Positions 6,455 through 13,853 of a stretch of DNA of 16,167 bases are shown here, piece by piece. Source of the DNA: CAZGUG01 sp964529035 (lineage in GTDB: Bacteria > Bacillota > Clostridia > Ch29); contig CAZGUG010000044.1 of NCBI GenBank assembly GCA_964529035.1, positions 1 through 16,167 of the forward strand, in the 5' to 3' direction. Position 1 is the stretch's first letter. Each line of letters opens with the position of its first letter. The position numbers were made by a program, and so were the translations under genes. The notes under the pieces were generated by a model. The model was not told the DNA's origin and did no database searches. It saw only the letters and a program-made list of their open reading frames with translations.

Positions 6455-7108
6455 GTGAGGACCGCCGCAGCACTGTTTCTGGTACTAGTATTGGCTGTCG
6501 CCGGTTTGACCGGCTGCAGCAGCTATGAAAAAGAACCTGATGCCGGGAATGTGGACACCCTGCCCGGCGGCAGCACCGGGGAAACGGACTGCTCCGCCGC
6601 CGAACGGATACACAGTCTGCTTCTTGAATCCGGAACCGATGAGGAAGAACGTTTCCATGCAATACTGGACGCGCTGCCGGATATTGACTGGACTTTGTAC
6701 TCAAAGCAGTACGGCACCGTGGGAGATGATGCGGCAGGGGCCATGGACCTCCTGGAATGGCTTGCCAACAGCCCGTTCACAACCCAGGGCGACAATATGT
6801 ATAAAATCTTTCAGGCCACAGAGGGCCTGGACGGCGTAATGGCGGAACAGTACGGTATTATTGTGGGAGACTTTTTCAGAAACGGCCGGGAAAGGTTTGT
6901 AAAGCTGCTTGCCCGGCTTGATGAGCAGTCCATTGAAGAGGTGTGCCGTTTTACGGCGTACAACAATTATTACCACGTTGAGCCGGAGAAGGCAAAGCAA
7001 GCCGCCGCAAGGCTGATTGAAGAAACAAACCTTTCGGACAGCGAAAGGTTTGTGGTGGACACCCTGATTTCAGCCTTTGACAGTTATATTACCGAAGATT
7101 CCCCCTGA
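6455..7108 (+). CDS. Lipoprotein B, paralogue of lipoprotein A
   Basis: A 217-residue lipoprotein using a GTG start at 6455 with GGGAGG 8 bases upstream; the longer reading from 6347 begins before the predicted promoter. The hydrophobic signal peptide ends in the lipobox L18-T19-G20-C21, and the short linker is followed by an alpha-helical domain. It matches lipoprotein A closely over the whole mature domain: LPDIDWTLYSK, EWLANSPF, TQGDNMYKIFQATEGLDG, MAEQYGIIVGDFF and LSDSERFVVDTLISAFDSY. The acidic C-terminus ends EDSP, against NSP in A. It should sit on the outer face of the membrane. It is followed after 6 bases by a hairpin made from two copies of the 25-base repeat. Function is unknown. 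Confidence 0.83.
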   Translation: MRTAAALFLVLVLAVAGLTGCSSYEKEPDAGNVDTLPGGSTGETDCSAAERIHSLLLESGTDEEERFHAILDALPDIDWTLYSKQYGTVGDDAAGAMDLLEWLANSPFTTQGDNMYKIFQATEGLDGVMAEQYGIIVGDFFRNGRERFVKLLARLDEQSIEEVCRFTAYNNYYHVEPEKAKQAAARLIEETNLSDSERFVVDTLISAFDSYITEDSP

Positions 7109-7113
7109 AAATA

Positions 7114-7138
7114 AATCAAGGGGACGGTTCTTTTGATT
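7114..7138 (+). repeat. 25-base repeat unit, copy 2 (left arm of hairpin)
   Basis: A perfect inverse copy of the unit at 1776-1800, starting 6 bases after the stop of lipoprotein B. It pairs with copy 3. Confidence 0.9.
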
Positions 7139-7169
7139 ATGAAATTAATCAAAAGAACCGTCCCCTTGA
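7116..7169. terminator. Perfect hairpin of two repeat units between convergent genes
   Basis: Copies 2 and 3 form a 23-base-pair perfect stem around an 8-base spacer (7139-7146), of which the outer A-T can also pair. It lies between the convergent lipoprotein B and MATE genes and could stop transcription from both sides, although neither side has a long T-run. The same structure could instead be a REP-like or miniature mobile element. Confidence 0.55.
7147..7169 (+). repeat. 25-base repeat unit, copy 3 (right arm of hairpin)
   Basis: Same orientation as copy 1. It is identical for 23 bases, then reads GAGT instead of GATT at the end. Confidence 0.88.
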
Positions 7170-7189
7170 GTAAAGGTTCCCGTCGGGAA

Positions 7190-8557
7190 TCACACATCCC
7201 CCTCCATTATATTGAATACGCCCTTTAGAGTGCTTTTTAGCCAGAGCACCATGAATACCGCCGCTATGGCTTCGGCTATCGGGAAAGCATACCATATCAT
7301 GTTAAGCCCCCCTGTCCTGCCGAAAATGTATGCCAGCGGCAGCAGTATAATAATCTGCCTTAGAAAGGACAGCATCAGGCTGGGAAATCCCTTTCCCACC
7401 GCCTGAAAGGTAGTGGCTCCCACTATTGACGGGCCTATCACGGGAAACGCAAGGCTGATGGTCCTCAGGGCCCTTGTTCCTATCTCAAGCAGTTCCCTGC
7501 CGCTGCCGAACATTCTTATAAGCCCTGGCGCAAATAGCTGGAATATTAAAAACCCGGCAGCGGTAAAGGCAAATCCAACCAGAAAACCAGCCTTCATGGT
7601 TTGCTTCATCCTGGAGGCATTATTGTAACCGAAATTATATCCGATAATGGGCATGTAACCCTGGTTGAGCCCAAATACCGGCATGAAAACAAAGGACTGC
7701 AGCCTGAAATATATGCCCATGGCCGCGATGGCGGTGGCACTGTAGCCCGCCAGTATTATATTTATGCCACCCACCATCACCGATGCCAGTATCTGCATTA
7801 CCATCGCCGGAAATCCCACCTGGTAAATCTGCTCCACTATGGACAAGTCCGGCCTGAATCCTTTGAAACTTACCCGCACCTGGTTTTTCCCGGAAAAAAG
7901 CATGATTACTATGAAGATGCCGCTGACAATCCTTGAAAATACCGTGGCCACCGCCGCACCTTCTATACCAAGCTCGGGGAAAAACCCGTAGCCGAATATA
8001 AGCAGGGGATCCAGTATTATATTGAGTACTGAGCCGATAAGCATTGTTATCATGGGTATGAACGTATTTCCTTCTCCCCTTAGGATATTGTTTGCAATCA
8101 TTGGTACAAACATGGCGGTGGAGCCCATAAGTATAATTCCAATATATCTTGCCCCGTAATCAATAAGCACCGGGTCGTCGGTAAAAACGCCAATCAGCTG
8201 CGCGGGGAAGAATATGCCCGCAGCAGCGGCAATAATACCGTAAACCAATGCTAGAACCAACACATGGGTCGCCGCATGACGGGCCCTGCTCTCTTTCCCG
8301 GCGCCCAAAAGCCGTGATATAAGCGAGCTGGTTCCCACTCCCGTTCCCACCGCAACCGCAATCAAAACCATCTGAATGGGGAAAGCGAGGGACAGGGCCG
8401 CCAGCGCTTTCTCGCTTAATCTTGCAACGAATATGCTGTCTACCACATTATACAGCGACTGAATGAACATGGACAGAATAGACGGCAGAGCCAGCTTGAA
8501 AAGCAAAGGCACTACCGGTTCTGTCCCAAGCCTGTTGTCCCGCGTCCCGTTTGTCAA
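7190..8557 (-). CDS. MATE family efflux transporter
   Basis: A 455-residue membrane protein of usual MATE length with about 12 hydrophobic segments. The N-terminal LFKLALPSILSMFIQSLYNVVDSIFV region and the matching segment in the second half (VGFPAMVMQILASVMVGGINIIL) show the internal repeat of MATE exporters, which use proton or sodium gradients to expel drugs and cationic compounds. RGEGNTFIPM in the loop before TM5 is also typical. The start is TTG at 8557, with GGAGG about 8 bases upstream; the nearby ATG runs into a stop after two codons. It has its own promoter at 8605-8634 and converges with lipoprotein B. The substrate cannot be predicted from sequence. Confidence 0.92.
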   Translation of the reverse strand: MTNGTRDNRLGTEPVVPLLFKLALPSILSMFIQSLYNVVDSIFVARLSEKALAALSLAFPIQMVLIAVAVGTGVGTSSLISRLLGAGKESRARHAATHVLVLALVYGIIAAAAGIFFPAQLIGVFTDDPVLIDYGARYIGIILMGSTAMFVPMIANNILRGEGNTFIPMITMLIGSVLNIILDPLLIFGYGFFPELGIEGAAVATVFSRIVSGIFIVIMLFSGKNQVRVSFKGFRPDLSIVEQIYQVGFPAMVMQILASVMVGGINIILAGYSATAIAAMGIYFRLQSFVFMPVFGLNQGYMPIIGYNFGYNNASRMKQTMKAGFLVGFAFTAAGFLIFQLFAPGLIRMFGSGRELLEIGTRALRTISLAFPVIGPSIVGATTFQAVGKGFPSLMLSFLRQIIILLPLAYIFGRTGGLNMIWYAFPIAEAIAAVFMVLWLKSTLKGVFNIMEGDV

Positions 8558-8604
8558 TACATATACCTCCGTCCCGCAACCCTAAGGATGTATTTACACA
8601 GTCT

Positions 8605-8634
8605 ATTATATATCCTAAATACTTGTTTGGTAAA
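8605..8634 (-). promoter_or_regulatory. Promoter of the MATE gene
   Basis: TTTACC (8629-8634) and TATAAT (8605-8610) are 18 bases apart on the minus strand, about 48 bases before the TTG start. Confidence 0.7.
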
Positions 8635-8637
8635 GCT

Positions 8638-10539
8638 TCAAACCCGGGCTCTCATCGCCCTCATGGAATTTATAACCGCAATCAGTGCCACTCCCACATC
8701 CGCAAACACGGCTCCCCACATTGACGCCGCGCCGCCTGCCCCAAGGGCCAGCACAACGGCCTTTATACCCAGTGCAAACACCACGTTCTGCCATACTATG
8801 GCCCTGGTTCTTCTTGCTATCCTGACAGCCCCGGCCAGTTTGCCGGGCTGGTCCGTCATGATAACCACGTCCGCCGCCTGTATGGCGGCATCCGAACCTA
8901 ATCCGCCCATAGCAACGCCGATATCTGCCCTTGCCAATGCCGGGGCATCGTTTATCCCGTCACCGACAAACACCACCCTGCCTCTTGAAACCGTGGTACT
9001 CTGCACCTGCTCCACCCGTGACACCTTCTGGTGGGGCATTAGCTCCGGATACACCTCGTCTATCCTCAGGACATTCGCGGTCTCAAGGGCCGCCCTCCGC
9101 CCGTCGCCGGTCAGCATAACGGTTTTCCTGACGCCGAGGGCCTTGAGTTCTTTAATTGCATCTGCCGCATCTTCCTTGATGGTATCCGCAACCACGATGC
9201 TTCCCGCAAACCTGTTGTCCACAGCGACATATACAACAGTCCCTGATGCGTCCGCCGGGCTGTAAGCCATGCCCTCCCTGTCCAAAAGCCGGGCACTGCC
9301 GACAAGTACATCTTTTCCCCGAATCCTTGCCTTGACCCCCAGCCCCGGAACTTCCACGCAGCTGTCCACATCGCCGGTATTTATCTCTTTACCGTAGGCT
9401 TCCAGTATTGATACCGCGACCGGGTGATTTGAACCATACTCGGCATAGGCAGCATACTCAATCAGCTCTTCCCGGCCTATTCCCCCCGCCGGGTTCACCT
9501 GCGCCACCCCGAAAACTCCCTTTGTGAGCGTTCCGGTCTTGTCGAATATTACAGTATCCACCTTAGCCAGCCCCTCAAGGTAGCTGCCCCCCTTGACAAG
9601 TATCCCCTGTCTGGAAGCACCTCCTATACCGCCGAAAAAACCAAGGGGAATGGATATTACCAGCGCACAGGGACATGAAACCACCAGGAATACCAGTGCC
9701 CTGTATATCCAGTCGGAAAACAGCGCACTCTCAATTATTAGCGGCGGCACAATCGCCAGTGCTGCTGCGGCGAACACAACCGCCGGAGTATAAACCCTGG
9801 AAAACCTGGTTATAAACTTTTCTGTGGGTGCCTTTCCGGCCCCTGCGTTCTCCACCAGTTCAAGTATCCTGGAAACCGCCGATTCTTTGAATTTTTTAGT
9901 GGTTTTTACCGTAAGCATTCCATTTTTGTTGATAAACCCAGAAAGAACCTCTGTTCCCGGCTCCACGTCCCTTGGCATTGATTCTCCTGTAAGGGCCGAC
10001 GTATCCACCGCCGATGTCCCTTCCATAACCATGCCGTCAAGGGGAACTCTTTCGCCCGGCTTTACCAGTATGATATCCCCTGTATCCACCTCTCCCGGAG
10101 ACACCCTTATAATATCATTCCCCGTTTTTTTGTTTGCGTACTCAGGCCTTACATCCATCAAATCCGTTATGGATTTTCTGGACCTCTGCACCGCTAAATC
10201 CTGCAGCGCCTCCCCAACCCTGTAAAACAGCATTACCGCCACCGCTTCCGGATGCTCTCCTATGGCCAGCGCGCCAAGGGTGGAAATGCCCATAAGGAAA
10301 TTTTCGTCAAAAACCCTGCCCCTTGACAAATTCCTTCCGGCGGCTTTAAGGACCCGGCCGCCGATCAGAAGATAACCTGCAAGGTACAGCACAGTTTTCA
10401 GGCCTGACGGAGAAGGCAGAAGAATGGCCGCTACAAAAAACAATACTCCCGCAGAGGGACCCGCCATATCCATTTTGGCTGCACAGGCGGCACAGTTAAG
10501 TCGGTCAAAAAAAAGCTTGATTCCGGTTTTTTCCCTCAT
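8638..10539 (-). CDS. CadA/ZntA-like heavy-metal P-type ATPase with a lost metal-binding domain
   Basis: A 633-residue P1B-type ATPase that exports soft divalent metals (Zn, Cd, Pb) using ATP. Visible motifs are TGES at 184-187, CPC at 289-291 in the membrane, DKTGTLT with phosphorylated D333, HP at 372-373, GDGINDAP at 526-533, and D614 in FADVGVAL, which with CPC marks the Zn/Cd/Pb group. The N-terminus keeps the strand and C16-A-A-C19 of a heavy-metal-associated (HMA) domain, but the remaining roughly 60 residues of that fold are missing and the first membrane segment starts near residue 27. The catalytic core looks intact. The ATG has GGGGGT 7 bases upstream. It lies 27 bases after the ArsR-like gene in one operon. 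Confidence 0.94.
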   Translation of the reverse strand: MREKTGIKLFFDRLNCAACAAKMDMAGPSAGVLFFVAAILLPSPSGLKTVLYLAGYLLIGGRVLKAAGRNLSRGRVFDENFLMGISTLGALAIGEHPEAVAVMLFYRVGEALQDLAVQRSRKSITDLMDVRPEYANKKTGNDIIRVSPGEVDTGDIILVKPGERVPLDGMVMEGTSAVDTSALTGESMPRDVEPGTEVLSGFINKNGMLTVKTTKKFKESAVSRILELVENAGAGKAPTEKFITRFSRVYTPAVVFAAAALAIVPPLIIESALFSDWIYRALVFLVVSCPCALVISIPLGFFGGIGGASRQGILVKGGSYLEGLAKVDTVIFDKTGTLTKGVFGVAQVNPAGGIGREELIEYAAYAEYGSNHPVAVSILEAYGKEINTGDVDSCVEVPGLGVKARIRGKDVLVGSARLLDREGMAYSPADASGTVVYVAVDNRFAGSIVVADTIKEDAADAIKELKALGVRKTVMLTGDGRRAALETANVLRIDEVYPELMPHQKVSRVEQVQSTTVSRGRVVFVGDGINDAPALARADIGVAMGGLGSDAAIQAADVVIMTDQPGKLAGAVRIARRTRAIVWQNVVFALGIKAVVLALGAGGAASMWGAVFADVGVALIAVINSMRAMRARV

Positions 10540-10566
10540 ATTTTTTACCCCCGTATGTTAGTACTT

Positions 10567-10932
10567 TTATCTGTGGCTTACATGGGCAAAACCCTGGGCA
10601 AATATGCTGCTTACATGCTCGTCATCCAGCGAATAATAGACCATTTTCCCGCCCCTTCTGTACTTGACAAGGCTCGCCTGTTTAAGAATCCGCAGCTGAT
10701 GTGATATGGCGGACTGGCTTATCCCTAAAAGCGCCGCTATATCGCACACACACATCTCTTCCCTGATAAGGGCGCATATTATTCTTATCCTGGTGGTATC
10801 GCCGAATACCTTGAAAAGCTCCGCCAGGTCATACAACTTCTCTTCCCTTGGCATGTCCGCCGCCACCCTTTCCACCACGTCCCTGTGTATTACGCTGCAG
10901 CCGCCGCCTATATTTTTCGGGTATTTTTCCAT
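10567..10932 (-). CDS. ArsR/SmtB-family metal-sensing repressor, CadC/CzrA-like
   Basis: A 121-residue winged-helix repressor that leaves DNA when metal binds. The core is LFKVFGDTTRIRIICAL followed by the recognition helix SQSAISHQLRILK. Two metal sites can be traced. C61 and C63 in the CVCD motif, with C12 near the N-terminus, resemble the cysteine-rich alpha3N site of CadC. D104, H106, H117 and H120 have exactly the spacing of the alpha5 zinc site of SmtB/CzrA. Cd/Pb/Zn sensing is therefore likely. The ATG at 10932 has AAAGGAGG upstream; an earlier in-frame ATG at 10968 lies within the operator. It is first in the operon with the ATPase and is probably autoregulated. Confidence 0.92.
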   Translation of the reverse strand: MEKYPKNIGGGCSVIHRDVVERVAADMPREEKLYDLAELFKVFGDTTRIRIICALIREEMCVCDIAALLGISQSAISHQLRILKQASLVKYRRGGKMVYYSLDDEHVSSIFAQGFAHVSHR

Positions 10933-10947
10933 AAAAACCCTCCTTTG

Positions 10948-10973
10948 AACATATGAACATATATTCATATGTT
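10948..10973. promoter_or_regulatory. Predicted ArsR-type operator
   Basis: A 26-base palindrome: AACATATGAA and TTCATATGTT are perfect 10-base arms around a 6-base centre. It lies just downstream of the -10 box of the operon, covering the expected start of transcription, and resembles the ATATGAAC-type operators of SmtB/CzrA/CadC proteins. Confidence 0.88.
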
Positions 10974-10976
10974 ATC

Positions 10977-11005
10977 ATTATACATCCGCACCATTTAACA
11001 TGCAA
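10977..11005 (-). promoter_or_regulatory. Promoter of the metal resistance operon
   Basis: TTGCAT (11000-11005) and TATAAT (10977-10982) are 17 bases apart on the minus strand. The operator begins four bases beyond the -10, so bound repressor should block RNA polymerase. Confidence 0.85.
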
Positions 11006-11114
11006 TAATCAATTCGGCGAAATCGCATAAGGCAAAATTATCACATAAATAACTGCATAAACACTGGATTAAAATATGATACTAAATAGTGAACCAAAAA
11101 GGAGGTATGAATAT

Positions 11115-11303
11115 ATGCACGGCAGAGTAGAAAAGAAAGATAGGCACCTGCCCGGCGTGAAGTGCGTAGTCGATACCTGCCAGTATCATGGGGAAGGAGA
11201 TTTCTGCAACGCAGCCAATATAGAAATCCAGCCAAGGAATGCCAAAAATACCGAGGAAACCGACTGCGCCACCTTTGTCAACAAAAACCATGGCATGTCG
11301 TAG
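11115..11303 (+). CDS. DUF1540 domain small cysteine protein
   Basis: A 62-residue protein. KCVVDTCQYHGEGDFCNA followed by I-I-P and DCATF is the DUF1540 pattern, with cysteines C17, C22, C31 and C51 that probably bind a metal ion. The function of the family is unknown; it is common in spore-forming Firmicutes. The ATG at 11115 has AGGAGGT about 8 bases upstream; a longer in-frame reading from 11076 passes through the ribosome site and was rejected. It is divergent from the metal-sensor operon. I saw no convincing sigma-A -35; a possible sporulation-type promoter is described under findings. Confidence 0.85.
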   Translation: MHGRVEKKDRHLPGVKCVVDTCQYHGEGDFCNAANIEIQPRNAKNTEETDCATFVNKNHGMS

Positions 11304-11331
11304 CCGAAATTATCAAAAAGAAAAACTCACT

Positions 11332-11355
11332 AAAACGGGGCTGACATTCAGCCCC
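11332..11355 (-). terminator. Terminator after the GGDEF/HD-GYP gene
   Basis: GGGGCTGA and TCAGCCCC form an 8-base-pair stem with a 3-base loop (11337-11355). On the minus strand it is followed by GTTTTAG. It lies between the convergent DUF1540 and GGDEF genes and could also serve the plus strand, where the T-run is poor. Confidence 0.75.
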
Positions 11356-11372
11356 AAAACTTATTTAACAGT

Positions 11373-13715
11373 TTATTTAACCGAATCTTTTATGGCCGGC
11401 AGCAGTACGAACTTTTCTACAAGGTACGGGTCAAACTGCGTACCCGCGCACCTCTTAAGCTCCCGTACGGCTTCCCTGCATGACATCGCCTTTCTGTAAG
11501 GCCTGTCGTTGGTCATTGCATCGTAGGCATCGGCTATCGCCAGCATCCGGCACTCCAGCGGAATTTTTTCCTTCTTTATCCCGAGGGGATAGCCCTTTCC
11601 GTTCCACCATTCGTGATGCTTTAAAATCCATTCGGCAATAGGCCTCAGGTCCGGCGAAGACATGGCTATACTGCTACCTATCTGTGAGTGCAGTTTCATC
11701 TGGCGGCGTTCTTCATGGGTGAGGGGTCCCTTTTTAAAAAGTATACTGTCGGATATGCCTATTTTGCCTATATCGTGAAACTTCGCAAAAAGCCGCAGGT
11801 CCGCCAGCCTGTCCCTTTTACTGCCCACAGCCTCGGCCAGGTAAACAACCAGGCTTTGGATGCGTTCGGTATGCCCTTCTGTTATAAAATCCCTGGCCTC
11901 CAGCGCCTTTCCAAGGGTCTGGACCACCGCACTCCTTGAACTCTTGGCATGATGCAGTTTTTCCCTGTACATACTGTTGTCCGCCTCAATGTATACATCC
12001 CTCATGCTCTTTGAAGTGTCAACCCTTACCGCATAGCTTACCGACACGTGGATACGGACATTCCCTTTATTATCGCTGTATTCGTTTGCCTCTTTTATTA
12101 CACTGCGGGAAAGGGCTTCTGCGTTCTCCCCGTTATCGCGGGGCATCAGAACGGCAAACTCGTCGCCGCCTACCCTGGCTATAATATCTTCCGGTCGGAA
12201 TGTTTTTTTCAGTATATCTGCAATCGCCACAAGAAGCCTGTCTCCCCCGTCGTGCCCCAGCGAATCGTTAACCGATTTCAGTCCGTCAAAATCGCACATC
12301 ACAACGGCAGCGGGACAAAGCTTTTGTTCTTCAAAACGCTTCATCTTTTCCTCAAAAAAAGCACGGTTGTAAAGGCCGGTCAGCGAATCGTGGAAGCCCA
12401 GGTATTCGAGCTTCTGCTCCGCAATTTTCCTTTCGGTGATATCCTGGAACGAGAATATACTCTTTGAACTTTCAGGTAGAAAGGATATATTGACTATAAG
12501 AAATTTTTTATTCTGAAACCTGTCATTAATCCAGGTTTCCATGCTGCCCGGTACCGGGTCGTGGCCGTTCTTTCTCATATTGTAGTATTTTTTTATCTTG
12601 TCAGCCTCTTTACTGTTAAAAAGGCCGGTTACTTTTTTTATGCCTTCCAACTGGTATCTCGGGTAGCCGGTAAGCTTTTCGAACTCTGTGCTTACCAGCG
12701 AAATGGTCATATCCTCGTCACACAGTATGGTTGCCGTTCCGGTACTTTCAAAGATTGTCCTGTACCTGTCCCCGGATTCCCGCAGTATTTGTTCCGCACT
12801 GCGCCGTTCAAAGGCGTTTCCCACAATCTCAGCGAAAAGCCTGAGAATGGATATATCATCCGTTTCCCAGCCCCCGTGCCTGGAGAAATTCTGAAAACCT
12901 ATATAACCATACAGCTCTCCGTTCACGTCAAAGGGCAGGGCAAGCACCGAAACAACTCCCTGGTCCCTGAAGCTTTCCCGCTCAGCCTTAGCTTCATCCG
13001 GCAGATTCTCAATATTCTCTATATAAATGATATCGTTATTCTGCAGTTTTTCCATCCACCACGGAAAATCCTTCACCTTGTATATCAAAAATCTGTCTTC
13101 CCGGCACTTGGTACTGCCGGAGCACCACTGGTGGGTGTTGGCCATAACGGTTCTGTTCTTTTGGAAGTGACACAGATAGACACGATCGGCGGTGCTGACC
13201 CTGCCGACTTCCGCAAGGGCCCTGTTTATGGCATCGTTGAAGTTGTGGATGCCAATAAACCTTGCCGAAGCATCCTTGACAACCCTCTCAATTTCCAGCC
13301 TTCTCTTTAAATCCCTTTCCGCCTTCTTGTTTCTGGTTATATCAATGGCGCACTCAACTACTACATCCCGTCCGTCCGGCCACTTTATCATCCTGCTGGC
13401 AATTGAAAAATCCCTCTTTAAAATGGAATTGTGTATCTCCCTGTACATCGGCTCGCCGCTGTCTCTTTTCAGTCCGTCAATGGTACAGAAAGTGCATGGT
13501 GAAGCTTTTTTATGCAGCACATTATAACACAGCCCACCGGTTATATCCCTTTTTGTCATATCCTTCAGGGTTTTATTTGCATACAATATCTCATAGGTAT
13601 CAGGGTCAACAACACAAACCACTTCCCTGACGCTGTCCATAAGGATACCGGTTAACGATTTAGGTTCATCATTTGAGCAGGCCTTATTCTCAACGATGCT
13701 GGTTCCTTTTTTCAT
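11373..13715 (-). CDS. PAS-GAF-PAS-GGDEF-HD-GYP cyclic-di-GMP signalling protein
   Basis: A 780-residue protein with no membrane segment, so likely a cytosolic sensor. Order of domains: PAS at about 21-129 (with a CTFC pair), GAF at 141-306, PAS at 311-431, GGDEF at 433-589, HD-GYP at 593-756. The diguanylate cyclase core is complete: DFDGLK, NDSLGHDGGD, GGDEF at 516-520, and an R507-x-x-D510 inhibitory site five residues before it. The phosphodiesterase domain keeps HD at 647-648 and HHEWWNGKGYP ending at 710. Both making and breaking of cyclic-di-GMP therefore look possible, chosen by PAS/GAF input. The ATG at 13715 has GGAGG 7 bases upstream; the reading from 13772 begins at about the transcription start. 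Confidence 0.93.
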   Translation of the reverse strand: MKKGTSIVENKACSNDEPKSLTGILMDSVREVVCVVDPDTYEILYANKTLKDMTKRDITGGLCYNVLHKKASPCTFCTIDGLKRDSGEPMYREIHNSILKRDFSIASRMIKWPDGRDVVVECAIDITRNKKAERDLKRRLEIERVVKDASARFIGIHNFNDAINRALAEVGRVSTADRVYLCHFQKNRTVMANTHQWCSGSTKCREDRFLIYKVKDFPWWMEKLQNNDIIYIENIENLPDEAKAERESFRDQGVVSVLALPFDVNGELYGYIGFQNFSRHGGWETDDISILRLFAEIVGNAFERRSAEQILRESGDRYRTIFESTGTATILCDEDMTISLVSTEFEKLTGYPRYQLEGIKKVTGLFNSKEADKIKKYYNMRKNGHDPVPGSMETWINDRFQNKKFLIVNISFLPESSKSIFSFQDITERKIAEQKLEYLGFHDSLTGLYNRAFFEEKMKRFEEQKLCPAAVVMCDFDGLKSVNDSLGHDGGDRLLVAIADILKKTFRPEDIIARVGGDEFAVLMPRDNGENAEALSRSVIKEANEYSDNKGNVRIHVSVSYAVRVDTSKSMRDVYIEADNSMYREKLHHAKSSRSAVVQTLGKALEARDFITEGHTERIQSLVVYLAEAVGSKRDRLADLRLFAKFHDIGKIGISDSILFKKGPLTHEERRQMKLHSQIGSSIAMSSPDLRPIAEWILKHHEWWNGKGYPLGIKKEKIPLECRMLAIADAYDAMTNDRPYRKAMSCREAVRELKRCAGTQFDPYLVEKFVLLPAIKDSVK

Positions 13716-13772
13716 TGAAGCTCCTCCGGTGTCTGATATGAAAAACCATGCGTTTTTGCTGGTTACTGTCAA

Positions 13773-13801
13773 ATTATATCAGATTTTCCTCGGCTCTACA
13801 A
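13773..13801 (-). promoter_or_regulatory. Promoter of the GGDEF/HD-GYP gene
   Basis: TTGTAG (13796-13801) and TATAAT (13773-13778) are 17 bases apart, with a TGA before TATAAT giving an extended -10. Transcription would begin near 13766. Confidence 0.8.
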
Positions 13802-13853
13802 TACATAATTTGGATTCCTGTTGTACAGACACGCCTAAACTGCAGCCTGTTGG

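Noticed and set aside
8588..9265. Plus-strand open frame of 225 codons
   Set aside because: Antisense to the metal ATPase; alanine/threonine-rich low-complexity translation typical of a shadow frame.
12561..13310. Plus-strand open frame of 249 codons
   Set aside because: Antisense to the PAS-GAF part of the cyclic-di-GMP protein; no ribosome site or recognisable motif.
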